DNA of 17,186 bases. Origin: Dichotomicrobium sp046543175 (GTDB lineage: Bacteria; Pseudomonadota; Alphaproteobacteria; Rhizobiales; Rhodomicrobiaceae). Below the pieces are notes generated by a model, which ran no database searches, was not told where the DNA came from, and was given only the letters and a program-made list of their open reading frames with translations. Numbering within the stretch: the stretch's first letter is position 1; the number at the start of each line of letters is the position of its first letter. Location: NCBI GenBank assembly GCA_046543175.1, contig JBKGZY010000034.1, forward strand, positions 1-17,186, in the 5' to 3' direction. The translations under genes and the position numbers were made by a program. Shown here piece after piece: positions 7,735 to 16,600 of this stretch.

Positions 7735-7743
7735 ACTTTGTCC

Positions 7744-9600
7744 ATGATCCCGAACTCCTTCGCGCGCGGATGTTCGCGCGTCCTTCCGACCGTTTTATGG
7801 CGCTGGCCCGCGGGGCTGGCCATTCTGGCCGTGATCGCACTCGCGCCGGACGTGCAGGCGGAGCCGCGCCACGGCATCGCGATGCACGGCATGCCGAAAT
7901 ACGGTCCCGATTTCAAGGCGTTCGACTACGCCAACCCGGATGCGCCGAAGGGCGGCCGGCTGGTTCGAGCGGAGCAGGGGTCGTTCGACAGCCTTAACCC
8001 GCTTATCGTGAAGGGCGAAGCGGCGCCGGGCATGCGCGAGTACGTCTATGAAAGCCTGATGGCGCGCGCGCAGGACGAGCCATTCTCGCTCTACGGGTTG
8101 CTGGCGGAGAGCATCGAGACGCCTCCGGACCGCTCATGGGTAGCCTTCACGGTGCGCGAGGAGGCGCGTTTCTCCGACGGCGAGCCGGTTATGGCGGACG
8201 ACGTGATCTTCTCGCACGCGCTGCTGCGCGATCATGGCCGGCCCAATCACCGGTTCTATTATTCCAAGGTCGCCAAGGTGGAAAAGACCGGCCCGCGAAG
8301 GGTAAAATTCACCTTCGAGACGGCAGGCGACCGGGAGATGCCGCTCATCATGGGGCTTATGCCGGTCTTGCCCGAGCACGCTATCGACAGAGAGGCGTTC
8401 GATCAGACGACGCTGGAGCCGCCGGTCGGCAGCGGGCCTTACACCGTGAGCGAGGTGAAACCGGGCGCACGTATCGCATTCAAGCGCGATGCGGACTACT
8501 GGGGGCGCAATCTGCCGGTCAATGCCGGGCACTACAACTTCGACGAAATTCGCTACGAGTTCTACCGCGACGCCAACGCCAAGTTCGAGGCGTTCAAGAA
8601 AGGCGAGTCGCTGTTCACCACCGAGAGCGATCCCGGCCAATGGGCGCGCGAATACGAATTCCCGGCGGCACGCAACGGCGACGTCGTGCGCGAGGAATTC
8701 GACGTCCAACTGCCGGCGGGCATGAACGGGCTGGTGTTCAATACCCGCCGCGCGCTGTTTGCGGATGAGCGGGTGCGCCGCGCGCTCGTCATGCTGTTCG
8801 ATTTCGAGTGGATGAACGTCAACCTGTTTCACGGGCTGTACGAGCGCAGCCAGAGCTATTTCGCCCGCTCCGAATTGTCGGCGCGTGGCAGGCCCGCCGA
8901 CGCGCGTGAGCGCGAACTGCTCGCGCCGTTTCCGGAAGTCGTCGATCCGGCGATCATGGACGGGAGTTACAAGCTGCCGGAATCGGATGGTTCCGGCCGG
9001 AACCGCAGGCAGCTTCGCGCGGCCCTGAAACTGCTGGGCGAGGCGGGTTACGAGCTACAGGGCGGCAAGCTCGCGAATGCGCGCAACGGCAAGCCGCTGC
9101 AGTTCGAGATCCTGGCGGCGGACCCGGAACAGGAACGGCTGCTGCTCACCTATGCCCGTACACTCAAACGCGCCGGGATCAGGGCGTCGGTGCGCATCGT
9201 CGATTCGGCGCAGTATCAGCGGCGCAAGCAGACCTACGATTTCGACATGATCCAGAACCGCTGGCCATCCTCGCTGTCGCCCGGCAACGAGCAGACCTTC
9301 CGCTGGTCGTCGAAGGCGGCCGAGCAACAGGGCACGTTCAACTATGCGGGCGTGCAGAACGAGGGCGTGGACGCGATGATCGAGGCGCTGCTGGCGGCGA
9401 AGTCGCGCAAGGACTTCGTTTCGGCGGTGCGCGCGCTCGACCGCGTGCTGATGTCCGGTCATTACGTGATCCCGCTGTTTCACCTGCCCAAGCTGTGGGT
9501 GGCGCACTGGCGCCAGCTTGAACACCCGGAGACGCCGCCGAACGGCGGGGTGGAAATCGACACCTGGTGGATGGCGCGGGACGTGGCCGAGGCGCAATGA
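7744..9600 (+). CDS. ABC transporter extracellular solute-binding protein, family 5 (YejA-like)
   Basis: This is a periplasmic binding protein of 618 aa, the size of peptide- or microcin C-type binding proteins. A Sec signal peptide (hydrophobic residues 23-35, cleavage likely after VQA at 37-39) precedes the mature start EPRHGIAMHGMPKYG. YGPDFKAFDYANPDAPKGG and SFDSLNPLIVKG are characteristic of the YejA branch, and the FSDGEPVMADDVIFS segment is typical of SBP family 5. The family collects oligopeptides and other ligands for an ABC permease of the YejBEF type, but no permease or ATPase gene is present here. The stop codon overlaps the start of the acyl-CoA synthetase gene (ATGA). The protein is distant enough from textbook members that its ligand cannot be read from the sequence. 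Confidence 0.9.
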   Translation: MIPNSFARGCSRVLPTVLWRWPAGLAILAVIALAPDVQAEPRHGIAMHGMPKYGPDFKAFDYANPDAPKGGRLVRAEQGSFDSLNPLIVKGEAAPGMREYVYESLMARAQDEPFSLYGLLAESIETPPDRSWVAFTVREEARFSDGEPVMADDVIFSHALLRDHGRPNHRFYYSKVAKVEKTGPRRVKFTFETAGDREMPLIMGLMPVLPEHAIDREAFDQTTLEPPVGSGPYTVSEVKPGARIAFKRDADYWGRNLPVNAGHYNFDEIRYEFYRDANAKFEAFKKGESLFTTESDPGQWAREYEFPAARNGDVVREEFDVQLPAGMNGLVFNTRRALFADERVRRALVMLFDFEWMNVNLFHGLYERSQSYFARSELSARGRPADARERELLAPFPEVVDPAIMDGSYKLPESDGSGRNRRQLRAALKLLGEAGYELQGGKLANARNGKPLQFEILAADPEQERLLLTYARTLKRAGIRASVRIVDSAQYQRRKQTYDFDMIQNRWPSSLSPGNEQTFRWSSKAAEQQGTFNYAGVQNEGVDAMIEALLAAKSRKDFVSAVRALDRVLMSGHYVIPLFHLPKLWVAHWRQLEHPETPPNGGVEIDTWWMARDVAEAQ

Positions 9601-11120
9601 GTGTCGACCCGACTGCGCCTGTCCCCGACGCCTTCAACATGGCGCGGTACTGTCTGGCCCGCGCGGCAGAGACGCCGGACAAGCCCGCGCTGATCGTCGC
9701 GGAAGATACCGGCGGCACGCCCGCGGAGGTCTGGACGTTCGCGGAACTGGAAGATGCCATTCTGCGCATGGCGGACGGCCTGCGCGCCGCCGGTCTGGCG
9801 CCCGGCGAGCGGCTGCTCATCCGGCTGGAGAACACCAGCGCCTATGCGCTCACGTTTTTCGCGGCCATCGCAGGCGGCATCGTGCCGGTGCCGGCTTCGG
9901 ATCAGCTCAGCCCGCGCGAAGCCGGCTTTCTTCTGTCAGACAGCGGCGCCGCCGCGGTCGCGCTCAGCCCCGACCTGCCGGTCAATCCGGTGCCCGAAGG
10001 CATCCGGATTTTCAGCCCTGATGAGGTCGTCGCGCTGCGCGAGGCGCCACGCGCGAGCTATGCCGACACGCGTGCCGACGATCCGGCCTTCCTGATCTAC
10101 ACCTCCGGCACGACCGCGCAGCCCAAGGGCGTGCTGCATGCCCAGCGGTCTGCCTGGGGGCGCCGCCCGATGTATCGCGGCTGGTACGGCATCGGTCCGG
10201 ACGACCGGATCATGCATGCCGGCGGATTCAACTGGACCTATACGCTCGGCACCGGGCTGACCGACCCGTGGGCGAACGGCGCGACGGCGATCATCTATAC
10301 CGGCGCGAAAGACCCGGCGGTCTGGCCGAAGCTGATCGCCGCGCATGGGGCGACGATCTTCGCGGCCGTGCCGAGCCTGTTTCGCCGCATCCTGAAATAC
10401 GCCGACCTGCCGGCAGGCAACATGCCCGGCCTGCGCCACGGCCTGTGCGCGGGCGAGGCGCTGCCCGAGCCGGTCGCGCGGGAATGGCGCGAGCGCACCG
10501 GCACGATGCTTTACGAGGCGCTGGGTCAGAGCGAAATCTCCACCTTCGTCTCGTCGGCCCCGGAGATACCGCCGAAGCCGGGGCGCGTGGGCAGGCCGCA
10601 GCCGGGGCGACGCGTGGCGATCCTGCCGCGGGAAGGCGGGGACGCGCCGCTGCCCGCCGGTGAGGCCGGCCTGATCGCCGTGCACCGCGCCGATCCCGGC
10701 CTGATGCTGGGCTACTGGAACCGGCCGGAAGAAGACGCGGCGGCGACGCGCGGGGACTGGTTCATCACCGGCGATCTCGGCATGATGGACGAAGACGGCT
10801 ATGTCGCGCATCTGGGCCGCGCGGACGACATGATGAACGCGATGGGCTATCGCGTCTCGCCGATGGAGGTGGAGGCCGTCATCGCCGAGCATCCGGGCGT
10901 GGCCGAGGTTGGCGTGACGCAGATCGAGGCACGGCCCGGCGTGGAGATTATCGCGGCGTTCGTGGTTCCCGTGCCGGGCGCGGCGGCGAGCGCGGCGGAA
11001 CTGGACGCCTTCGCGACCGAGCGGCTGGCGCGCTACAAGCGCCCGCGCGAATACATCTTCATCGACGCGCTCCCGCGCACGCCGAACGGCAAGCTCCGCC
11101 GCGCTGCCCTGAGCACTTGA
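9597..11120 (+). CDS. AMP-forming acyl-CoA synthetase / ligase
   Basis: This cytoplasmic ANL-superfamily enzyme of 507 aa activates a carboxylic acid with ATP to an acyl-adenylate and transfers it to CoA. Family motifs appear in order: the phosphate-binding loop YTSGTTAQPKG at 168-178, EALGQSEIS at 307-315, TGD with Asp393 for the ribose hydroxyls, the hinge GRADDMMNAMGYRVSPMEVE at 407-426, and the catalytic lysine of the C-terminal domain in PRTPNGK (Lys499). There is no signal peptide. The start at 9597 overlaps the previous stop (ATGA), so translation is probably coupled. An in-frame start at 9567 would lie inside the upstream gene. Layout and motifs resemble short/medium-chain or aromatic acid:CoA ligases, but the substrate is unknown. 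Confidence 0.92.
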   Translation: MSVDPTAPVPDAFNMARYCLARAAETPDKPALIVAEDTGGTPAEVWTFAELEDAILRMADGLRAAGLAPGERLLIRLENTSAYALTFFAAIAGGIVPVPASDQLSPREAGFLLSDSGAAAVALSPDLPVNPVPEGIRIFSPDEVVALREAPRASYADTRADDPAFLIYTSGTTAQPKGVLHAQRSAWGRRPMYRGWYGIGPDDRIMHAGGFNWTYTLGTGLTDPWANGATAIIYTGAKDPAVWPKLIAAHGATIFAAVPSLFRRILKYADLPAGNMPGLRHGLCAGEALPEPVAREWRERTGTMLYEALGQSEISTFVSSAPEIPPKPGRVGRPQPGRRVAILPREGGDAPLPAGEAGLIAVHRADPGLMLGYWNRPEEDAAATRGDWFITGDLGMMDEDGYVAHLGRADDMMNAMGYRVSPMEVEAVIAEHPGVAEVGVTQIEARPGVEIIAAFVVPVPGAAASAAELDAFATERLARYKRPREYIFIDALPRTPNGKLRRAALST

Positions 11121-11222
11121 AGGCGCCGTTACAACCTGACCTCTCTGATTGAATCGGTTTAACCGTCGTCATGGCGAGGGCGGCGGAGCCGAACGCCGGC
11201 GCGAAGAAAATGTCGAAAACGG

Positions 11223-12620
11223 TCACGGCGATCGCGCCGGAGCGATATTGTGGTTCAGTCGAAAGAGGTTGCCGGGATCATAGCGCCCCTTGAGCGCCGC
11301 GAGACGCATTTCTCGGGCCGTGTCGGAACAAGATCGCGACACCATTTCCGGTTCGAAGTTGAGATAGGCCTCGCCGGTCGACAAAGGCGCAAAGCGGGCG
11401 CATGCCTCGCGTGTCCAGTCGCGGTTGCGTTCGTCCGCCGCCGGATCATCCCAGTTCGATTCCACCCCCAGAAGCCACGGCGCCCGGCGATTTCCGAAGG
11501 CCGTCGCGTCGGACGCCACACGTCCCATCGCGCCGCCGAGTTGCCAGACATCGACTGTCGACAGATCCGATGGCCGCTCGGCAGTCAGCCGCAACACCAG
11601 GTCGATCGCGGCATCGTCAAAGCGCTCGAGGTAAAGAGATTTCCAGTAGTAGCGCCGGCCGTCGGGATAGTCGTCATCGAAATTCGACTGGATCTCGACA
11701 AAGGGCATCGGGCCGCTGAAATCGCACAGCGGCTCGCCCAATTCGCGTAGTGGCTGGAGGATGCGCTCGCCCTCCGCGACAGGTCCCACATAGACCGTGG
11801 CGAGCGCGATAAAGTGCCGGCCATGAATATCGGCTGGAAACGGGTCCTCGGATGGAACGGTCCCGCAAAGCGTGATCGAGCAGACTTCATCGGGCGCATT
11901 ATCGCAGAAATCGCGCCATCCACTCAGGACCGCCCGCCCGTTCTCTGTCGGGTAAAGGACGAACGCGAACATGACTTCCGGGCCAACCGGGTGCAGGCGA
12001 TATTCGAACGTCGTGACGACGCCGAAATTGCCGCCACCACCACGTATGCCCCAGAAAAGCTCGACGTTTTCGGTCTCGCTGGCGGTCAGGATACTGCCGT
12101 CGGCGGTCACGATTTCGACCGCGACGAGATTGTCGCAGCTCAGTCCATGCTTGCGGCGCAGCCATCCGAGCCCACCGCCAAGCGTCAACCCGGCAATGCC
12201 GGTCTTCGAGACCAGACCGCCCGCCGTCGCAAGACCATATTTCTGGGTCCCAGCATCGAGATCGGCCCATGTGGCCCCGCCCCCGGCCCGCGCCGTCCGC
12301 GCCTGTGGATCGACCTCCACCGCGTTCATCGGTGACAGATCGATCATCAGCCCGCCCTCGCAAGTGGCGGTGCCGGCAACGTTATGGCCGCCGCCGCGGA
12401 CAGCCACGACGAGTCCGTTTTCCCGCGCGAAGTTGACGGCGGTGGCCACATCCACCGCTGACCGGCAGCGCGCAACGAGCCCGGGCTGCTTTCTGGCCGC
12501 CGCGTTCCAGATCCTGACCGACTTGTCGAAGCCGGCATCATGCGGCTGGAGCACCTCGCCGCCAAGGTTGTCCGCAAACGCCTCGATCGTCGTGTTGTCA
12601 AGCATCGCCGATGTCGTCAT
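11223..12620 (-). CDS. FAD-binding oxidoreductase, berberine bridge enzyme-like
   Basis: This is a 465-aa oxidoreductase of the vanillyl-alcohol-oxidase / BBE type, oxidising a small organic substrate with FAD. The FAD-binding domain covers about 35-215 (RGGGHNVAG at 75-83; LGGGLGWLRRKHGLSCDNL from 147; IRGGGGNFGVV at about 193-203). The BBE C-terminal domain is shown by YLNFEPE and YDPGNLFRLNHNI. His79 is in the position that carries the 8-alpha-histidyl flavin bond. By motif alignment the second attachment cysteine of plant BBE is Val137 here, so a single covalent link, as in 6-hydroxynicotine oxidases, is predicted. The start has AGGGAGAG about 9 nt upstream. There is no signal peptide. 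It is divergent from a TetR regulator that probably controls it. The substrate is unknown. Confidence 0.9.
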   Translation of the reverse strand: MTTSAMLDNTTIEAFADNLGGEVLQPHDAGFDKSVRIWNAAARKQPGLVARCRSAVDVATAVNFARENGLVVAVRGGGHNVAGTATCEGGLMIDLSPMNAVEVDPQARTARAGGGATWADLDAGTQKYGLATAGGLVSKTGIAGLTLGGGLGWLRRKHGLSCDNLVAVEIVTADGSILTASETENVELFWGIRGGGGNFGVVTTFEYRLHPVGPEVMFAFVLYPTENGRAVLSGWRDFCDNAPDEVCSITLCGTVPSEDPFPADIHGRHFIALATVYVGPVAEGERILQPLRELGEPLCDFSGPMPFVEIQSNFDDDYPDGRRYYWKSLYLERFDDAAIDLVLRLTAERPSDLSTVDVWQLGGAMGRVASDATAFGNRRAPWLLGVESNWDDPAADERNRDWTREACARFAPLSTGEAYLNFEPEMVSRSCSDTAREMRLAALKGRYDPGNLFRLNHNIAPARSP

Positions 12621-12681
12621 CTGAACACTCTCCCTGGTGGTCTGGTTTCCGGAACAGGCATCGCTTGCGCTATCCGCCGAC

Positions 12682-12697
12682 CATGTCGAAGTACATG
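12682..12697. promoter_or_regulatory. Candidate operator, palindrome CATGT-N6-ACATG
   Basis: This perfect 5-6-5 inverted repeat lies 62 bp upstream of the oxidoreductase start. Its size and position suit a TetR dimer site, but a repeat this short can occur by chance. Confidence 0.3.
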
Positions 12698-12900
12698 CTC
12701 CGAAGATCGCTGCTTTGGGGGAGGACCAGCCCCTTCGGCAGGCATGTCACCCCTCTCAGATCTCGCGATGGCGTCCCAAACGGGACCTTCTTGTCCGGTC
12801 ACCGATGCTTCGAACTGTCGGGGGAAGTGTGCCGCCTGCGGCAGGGCCTGCACCAGTGATCTGGCGGTGCAGTCCGCGGCGAACTAAATTATCTCTCAGC

Positions 12901-12922
12901 GCCCGTAGGATAAACGACGGGC
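12901..12922. promoter_or_regulatory. Candidate operator, palindrome GCCCGT-N10-ACGGGC
   Basis: This inverted repeat with 6-bp arms and a 22-bp span lies 55 bp upstream of the tetR ATG, next to an AT-rich patch. It could serve autoregulation. The assignment rests on position and symmetry only. Confidence 0.3.
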
Positions 12923-12966
12923 AGGCCCGAGCATCGAAGCCATGCAGGCAAAGTCAACTGCACCTT

Positions 12967-12971
12967 GGGAG
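12967..12971 (+). promoter_or_regulatory. Ribosome-binding site of tetR
   Basis: GGGAG lies 6 nt before the ATG at 12978. This supports that start over the in-frame ATG at 12942, which would add 12 residues outside the DNA-binding domain. Confidence 0.6.
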
Positions 12972-12977
12972 CAACAA

Positions 12978-13616
12978 ATGACCGGTTCCAAGAGCCGACC
13001 CGGCACCGACACAAGAGAACGGCTCCTTGAGACCGCCGAACGGGCCGTACTTGCCAAGGGCTTCGGCGCGACCTCGATCGAGGAGTTGATCGCCGAAGTC
13101 GGGATCACCAAGAACGGCTTTTTCTATCACTTCCCGGACAAGAATGCCCTCGCGTTGGCGCTGCTCCAGCGCTACGTCGAACGCGACGAGGCGATGCTGG
13201 ATGATGTTTTCGCGCGGGGGCGCGAATTATCCGAAGATCCGTTACATGCGTTCCTCATCGCCCTGAAGCTCTTGGCCGAAACAATGGCGGATCTGCCACA
13301 GGAATTTCCGGGCTGTCTCGTCGCGACCTTTTGCTACCAGGAGCGCTTGTTCGATCGCAACGTTCATGCCCTGACGCATGACATCGTCCTGCGGTGGCGC
13401 GCCCGGTTCCGCGGGTGTTTCGACGCCATCGTCCAAGAATATGAACCCGTCGAGGAGGTCGAGCTTGACGCGCTTGCCGACATGGTTTCGACGGCCATTG
13501 AGGGCGGGCTGGTGTTGGGCCGGGCCACGGCAGATCCCCGGATTCTTCCCGACCAGATCATGCTCATGCGCAACTACGTGAAGCTGCTGTTCCGGCCGCG
13601 GTATGAAGTCGCGTGA
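12978..13616 (+). CDS. TetR/AcrR family transcriptional regulator
   Basis: This is a 212-aa dimeric repressor. The N-terminal domain shows the TetR pattern: TRERLLETAERAVLAKGFGATSI at 12-34, then the helix-turn-helix EELIAEVGITKNGFFYHFPDKNAL at about 35-58, including the typical YHF segment. The rest (about 65-212) is the helical ligand/dimer domain, with PGCLVATFCYQERLFD reminiscent of the YcdC/NemR-like C-terminal group that contains a conserved cysteine. It is divergent from the FAD oxidoreductase, the classic arrangement for local repression relieved by a small ligand. It is also convergent with the RND permease, whose control by it is possible but not indicated. The inducing ligand is unknown. 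Confidence 0.92.
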   Translation: MTGSKSRPGTDTRERLLETAERAVLAKGFGATSIEELIAEVGITKNGFFYHFPDKNALALALLQRYVERDEAMLDDVFARGRELSEDPLHAFLIALKLLAETMADLPQEFPGCLVATFCYQERLFDRNVHALTHDIVLRWRARFRGCFDAIVQEYEPVEEVELDALADMVSTAIEGGLVLGRATADPRILPDQIMLMRNYVKLLFRPRYEVA

Positions 13617-13657
13617 AGGCGATTCCGGGCTGGCCCCGGGTTGAAGCCGCGGCGTCA

Positions 13658-13694
13658 CACCGGGATGGTGGACAGTCTCTCCACCATCCCGGTG
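13658..13694. terminator. Perfect 15-bp hairpin between tetR and the RND gene
   Basis: CACCGGGATGGTGGA (13658-13672) pairs perfectly with 13680-13694 around a 7-nt loop. It starts 5 bp after the RND stop codon (- strand) and 41 bp after the tetR stop, in a convergent gap. It is very stable and works in both directions, but has no U-tract on either strand. It may therefore be a transcript-end stabiliser or a Rho-assisted terminator rather than a classic intrinsic one. Confidence 0.6.
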
Positions 13695-13699
13695 CGATC

Positions 13700-16600
13700 C
13701 TACTCCGCCGGGATTTGCTCACGGGGCGCCGGGAGGGCCGGATACGCGACCGGCGACGTTTCCTCCCGCCCGTGCTGCGTCAGCGGACGATTGCCGCTCA
13801 GCCAGCGCAGCAGCACATAGAAGACCGGCGTGAAGAAGATGCCGAAGAAGGTCACGCCGAGCATGCCGGAGAACACCGCGATGCCCATGGCCTGGCGCAT
13901 CTCCGCGCCCGCACCGGTGGACAGCGCCAGCGGCACCACCCCCATGATGAAGGCGAAGGAGGTCATCAGGATCGGCCGCAGGCGAAGCCGGCTGGCCTCG
14001 ACCGCCGCCTGCACCGGCGTCTTGCCGGCAAATTCCAGCTCGCGCGCGAACTCCACGATCAGGATCGCGTTCTTCGCCGACAGCCCGACCAGTACGATCA
14101 GCCCGATCTGGGTGAAGACGTTGTTGTCCCCGCCGACGATCCAGACGCCGGTCATCGCGGCGAGCAGCGCGGTGGGCACGATCATGATGATCGACAGCGG
14201 CAGGACGAGGCTTTCATATTGCGCCGCCAGCACCAGGAACACCAGCAGCACAGCCAGCGGGAACACCCACACCGCCGAATTGCCGGCCAGGATTTCCTGG
14301 TAGGTCAGTTCCGTCCATTCGAAGTCGAATCCGGGCGGCAGCGTCTCGTCCGCGATCCGCGTCACCGCGTCCTGCGCCTCGCCCGAGGAGTAGCCCGGCG
14401 CCGGCCCGCCGTTCACGTCGGCCGTCAGGAAGCCGTTGTAGCGCATGGCGCGTTCCGGCCCGGCGCTTTCCTCGATGTTCAGGAGCGCGGAAAGCGGAAC
14501 CATCTCGCCCGATGCCGAGCGCACCTGAAGCTGACCGACATCTTCGGCACGCGCGCGGAACGGCGCATCGGCCTGCACGCGCACGGAATAAGTCCGCCCG
14601 AACTTGTTGAAGTCGTTGACATAGAGCGAGCCGAGATAGATCTGCATCGTCTCGAACACGCTGGTGACAGGCACGCCGAGCTGGCGCGCCTTGGTCCGGT
14701 CGATATCCGCGTAGAGTTGCGGGACGTTGATATTGTAACCGGAGAACAGACCGGCCAGCTCCGGCGCCTCCTGCGCCTTGGCGAGAAACGCCTTCGTTGC
14801 CGCATCGAGCGCCTCGAAACCCCGGCCGTTGCGGTCCTCGATCTGCATCTTGAAGCCGCCGATCGTGCCGAGCCCCTGAACCGGCGGCGGCGGGAACATG
14901 GCGATGTAGGCGTCCTGGATCGCGCCGAATTTCTGGTTGAGCTGCCCGGCGATGGCGCCGCCGCTCAACTCCGGCGTCGTCCGTTCCTCGAACGGGGCGA
15001 GCGTGACGAACACGATGCCGGCATTGGAGGAATTGGTGAAGCCGTTGATCGACAGGCCGGGAAAACCGACCGCGTTCTCGACGCCGGGATGCTTCAGAGC
15101 GATGTCGCCCATGCGGCGGATCACGTCATCCGTCCGCTCGAGACTCGCGCCGTCGGGAAGCTGTGCGAAGCCGACGAGATACTGCTTGTCCTGCGCCGGA
15201 ACGAAACCGCCCGGCACGGTCCGGAACAGCACGACCGTCAGGCCCAGCATGACCACATAGACCGTCATGACCGCCGCCTTCCGGCCGACAATGCTGCCGA
15301 TGCTCCGGCTGTAGCCTTTCGTCCCGTGCCGGAACACGAAATTGAAGCCGCGGAACAGCCAGCCGAAGAGAAAGTTGATCACGCGCGTCAGCCGGTCCGG
15401 CGGGGCGTGCTCGCCTTTCAGGAGCAGCGCGGAAAGCGCCGGCGACAGGGTCAGCGAATTGATCGTGGAGATCACCGTCGAAATGGCGATGGTGAGCGCG
15501 AACTGCTTGTAGAACTGGCCGGTCAGGCCGGTGATGAAGGCCAGCGGCACGAACACCGCGATCAGCACGAGACCGATGGCGATGATCGGGCCGGACACCT
15601 CGTTCATGGCCTTGTAGGCGGCTCGCCGCGGCGACAACCCTTCCTCGATATTGCGTTCGACGTTCTCGACCACGACGATGGCGTCATCCACCACGATACC
15701 GATGGCCAGCACCAGCCCGAACAGGGTCAGCGCGTTGATCGAGAAACCGAAGACATACATCACCGCGAAGGTGCCGATGATCGAGACCGGCACGGCGAGC
15801 AGCGGAATGATCGAGGCGCGCCATGTCTGCAGGAACAGGATCACCACCAGCACGACCAGCAGCACGGCTTCGAGCAGGGTATGGACCACCGCGTCGATGG
15901 ACGCGCGCACGAACTGTGTCGTGTCATAGACGATCTCGTAATCCACGCCTTCCGGCATGGTCTGGCGGAGTTCGTCCATCGTCGTGCGGACATTGTCCGC
16001 AATCTCCAGCGCGTTCGAACCCGGCGCCTGGAACACGCCCAGCGCCACGGCCGACTTGTTGTCGAGCAGTGATCTGAGCGCGTATTCCGACGACCCCAGC
16101 TCGATCCGGGCGATGTCGCGCAGCCGCGTTACCTGTCCGCTTTCGCCGCTCTTGACGATGATGTCGCCGAATTCCTCCTCGGTCTCCAGCCGGCCCTGGG
16201 CGTTGATCGTCAGCTGAAGATCGACATCGGAGGACGCCGGCGGCGCGCCCACGACGCCGGCCGCCGCCTGGACGTTCTGCGCCCGGATCTCGCGCACCAC
16301 GTCGCTCGCCGTCAGGCCGCGCTCGGCGACCTTCTGCGGATCGAGCCAGACGCGCATGGAATAATCGCCCGCCCCGAATATCTGCACATCGCCGATCCCC
16401 TGGATGCGCGCGAGGCGGTCCTTGACGTTCAGCACGCCGTAATTGCGCAGATAGGTGATGTCGTAGCGGTCATTCGGTGAGACGAGATGCACGACCATGA
16501 TGAAGTTCGGCGAACTCTTCACGGTCGTGATGCCCAGCCGCCGCACTTCCTCCGGCAGGCGCGGTTCGGCCTGCGAGACACGGTTCTGCACAAGTTGCTG

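Larger units (their letters stand above)
7380..7743. promoter_or_regulatory. Divergent intergenic region, IalB gene / solute-binding protein
   Basis: This is 364 bp without a convincing gene, between divergent starts. It is less GC-rich than its surroundings, with short T-runs near 7631-7647. It must hold promoters for both neighbours. The only structured items found are the GCCGCG/CGCGGC inverted repeat at 7667-7684 and the promoter candidate at 7674-7702. An in-frame GTG at 7648 would extend the binding protein by 32 residues ahead of its signal peptide and is not favoured. Confidence 0.5.
12621..12977. promoter_or_regulatory. Divergent control region, FAD oxidoreductase / tetR
   Basis: This is 357 bp between divergent starts, unusually long for an enzyme/TetR pair. 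Short open frames here show no family resemblance on either strand. It contains three inverted repeats that could be operators: CATGT-cgaagt-ACATG at 12682-12697, CTGCACC-N11-GGTGCAG at 12848-12872, and GCCCGT-N10-ACGGGC at 12901-12922. An AT-rich patch (12884-12896) just left of the last repeat could hold a -10 region for tetR. No clear promoter pair was identified. Confidence 0.45.

Noticed and set aside
7648..7743. GTG start extending the solute-binding protein by 32 residues
   Set aside because: It would put an Arg/Cys-rich stretch ahead of a normal signal peptide. The ATG at 7744 has a GGAG site at proper spacing.
11155..11200. Palindrome CGGTTTAACCG and a CGTCATGGCGAGG segment after the acyl-CoA synthetase
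   Set aside because: It resembles other alphaproteobacterial intergenic repeats, but there is no second arm and no second copy in the window, so it cannot be assigned.
11971..12624. 217-codon open frame on the + strand opposite the FAD oxidoreductase
   Set aside because: It is a Ser/Pro/Arg-rich shadow with no recognisable domain, covered by a gene with clear FAD motifs.
12617..12853. 78-codon - strand open frame in the tetR/oxidoreductase gap
   Set aside because: No family resemblance, no good ribosome-binding site, and the opposite strand is equally open. It is treated as non-coding control DNA.
13613..16072. Very long open frame (819 codons, GTG start) on the + strand opposite the RND permease gene
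   Set aside because: Its product is a low-complexity mix of D, R, H, E and Q with no domain, and it starts inside the tetR stop region. It is the expected antisense shadow of a GC-rich gene whose third positions avoid stop codons. The RND reading is certain.
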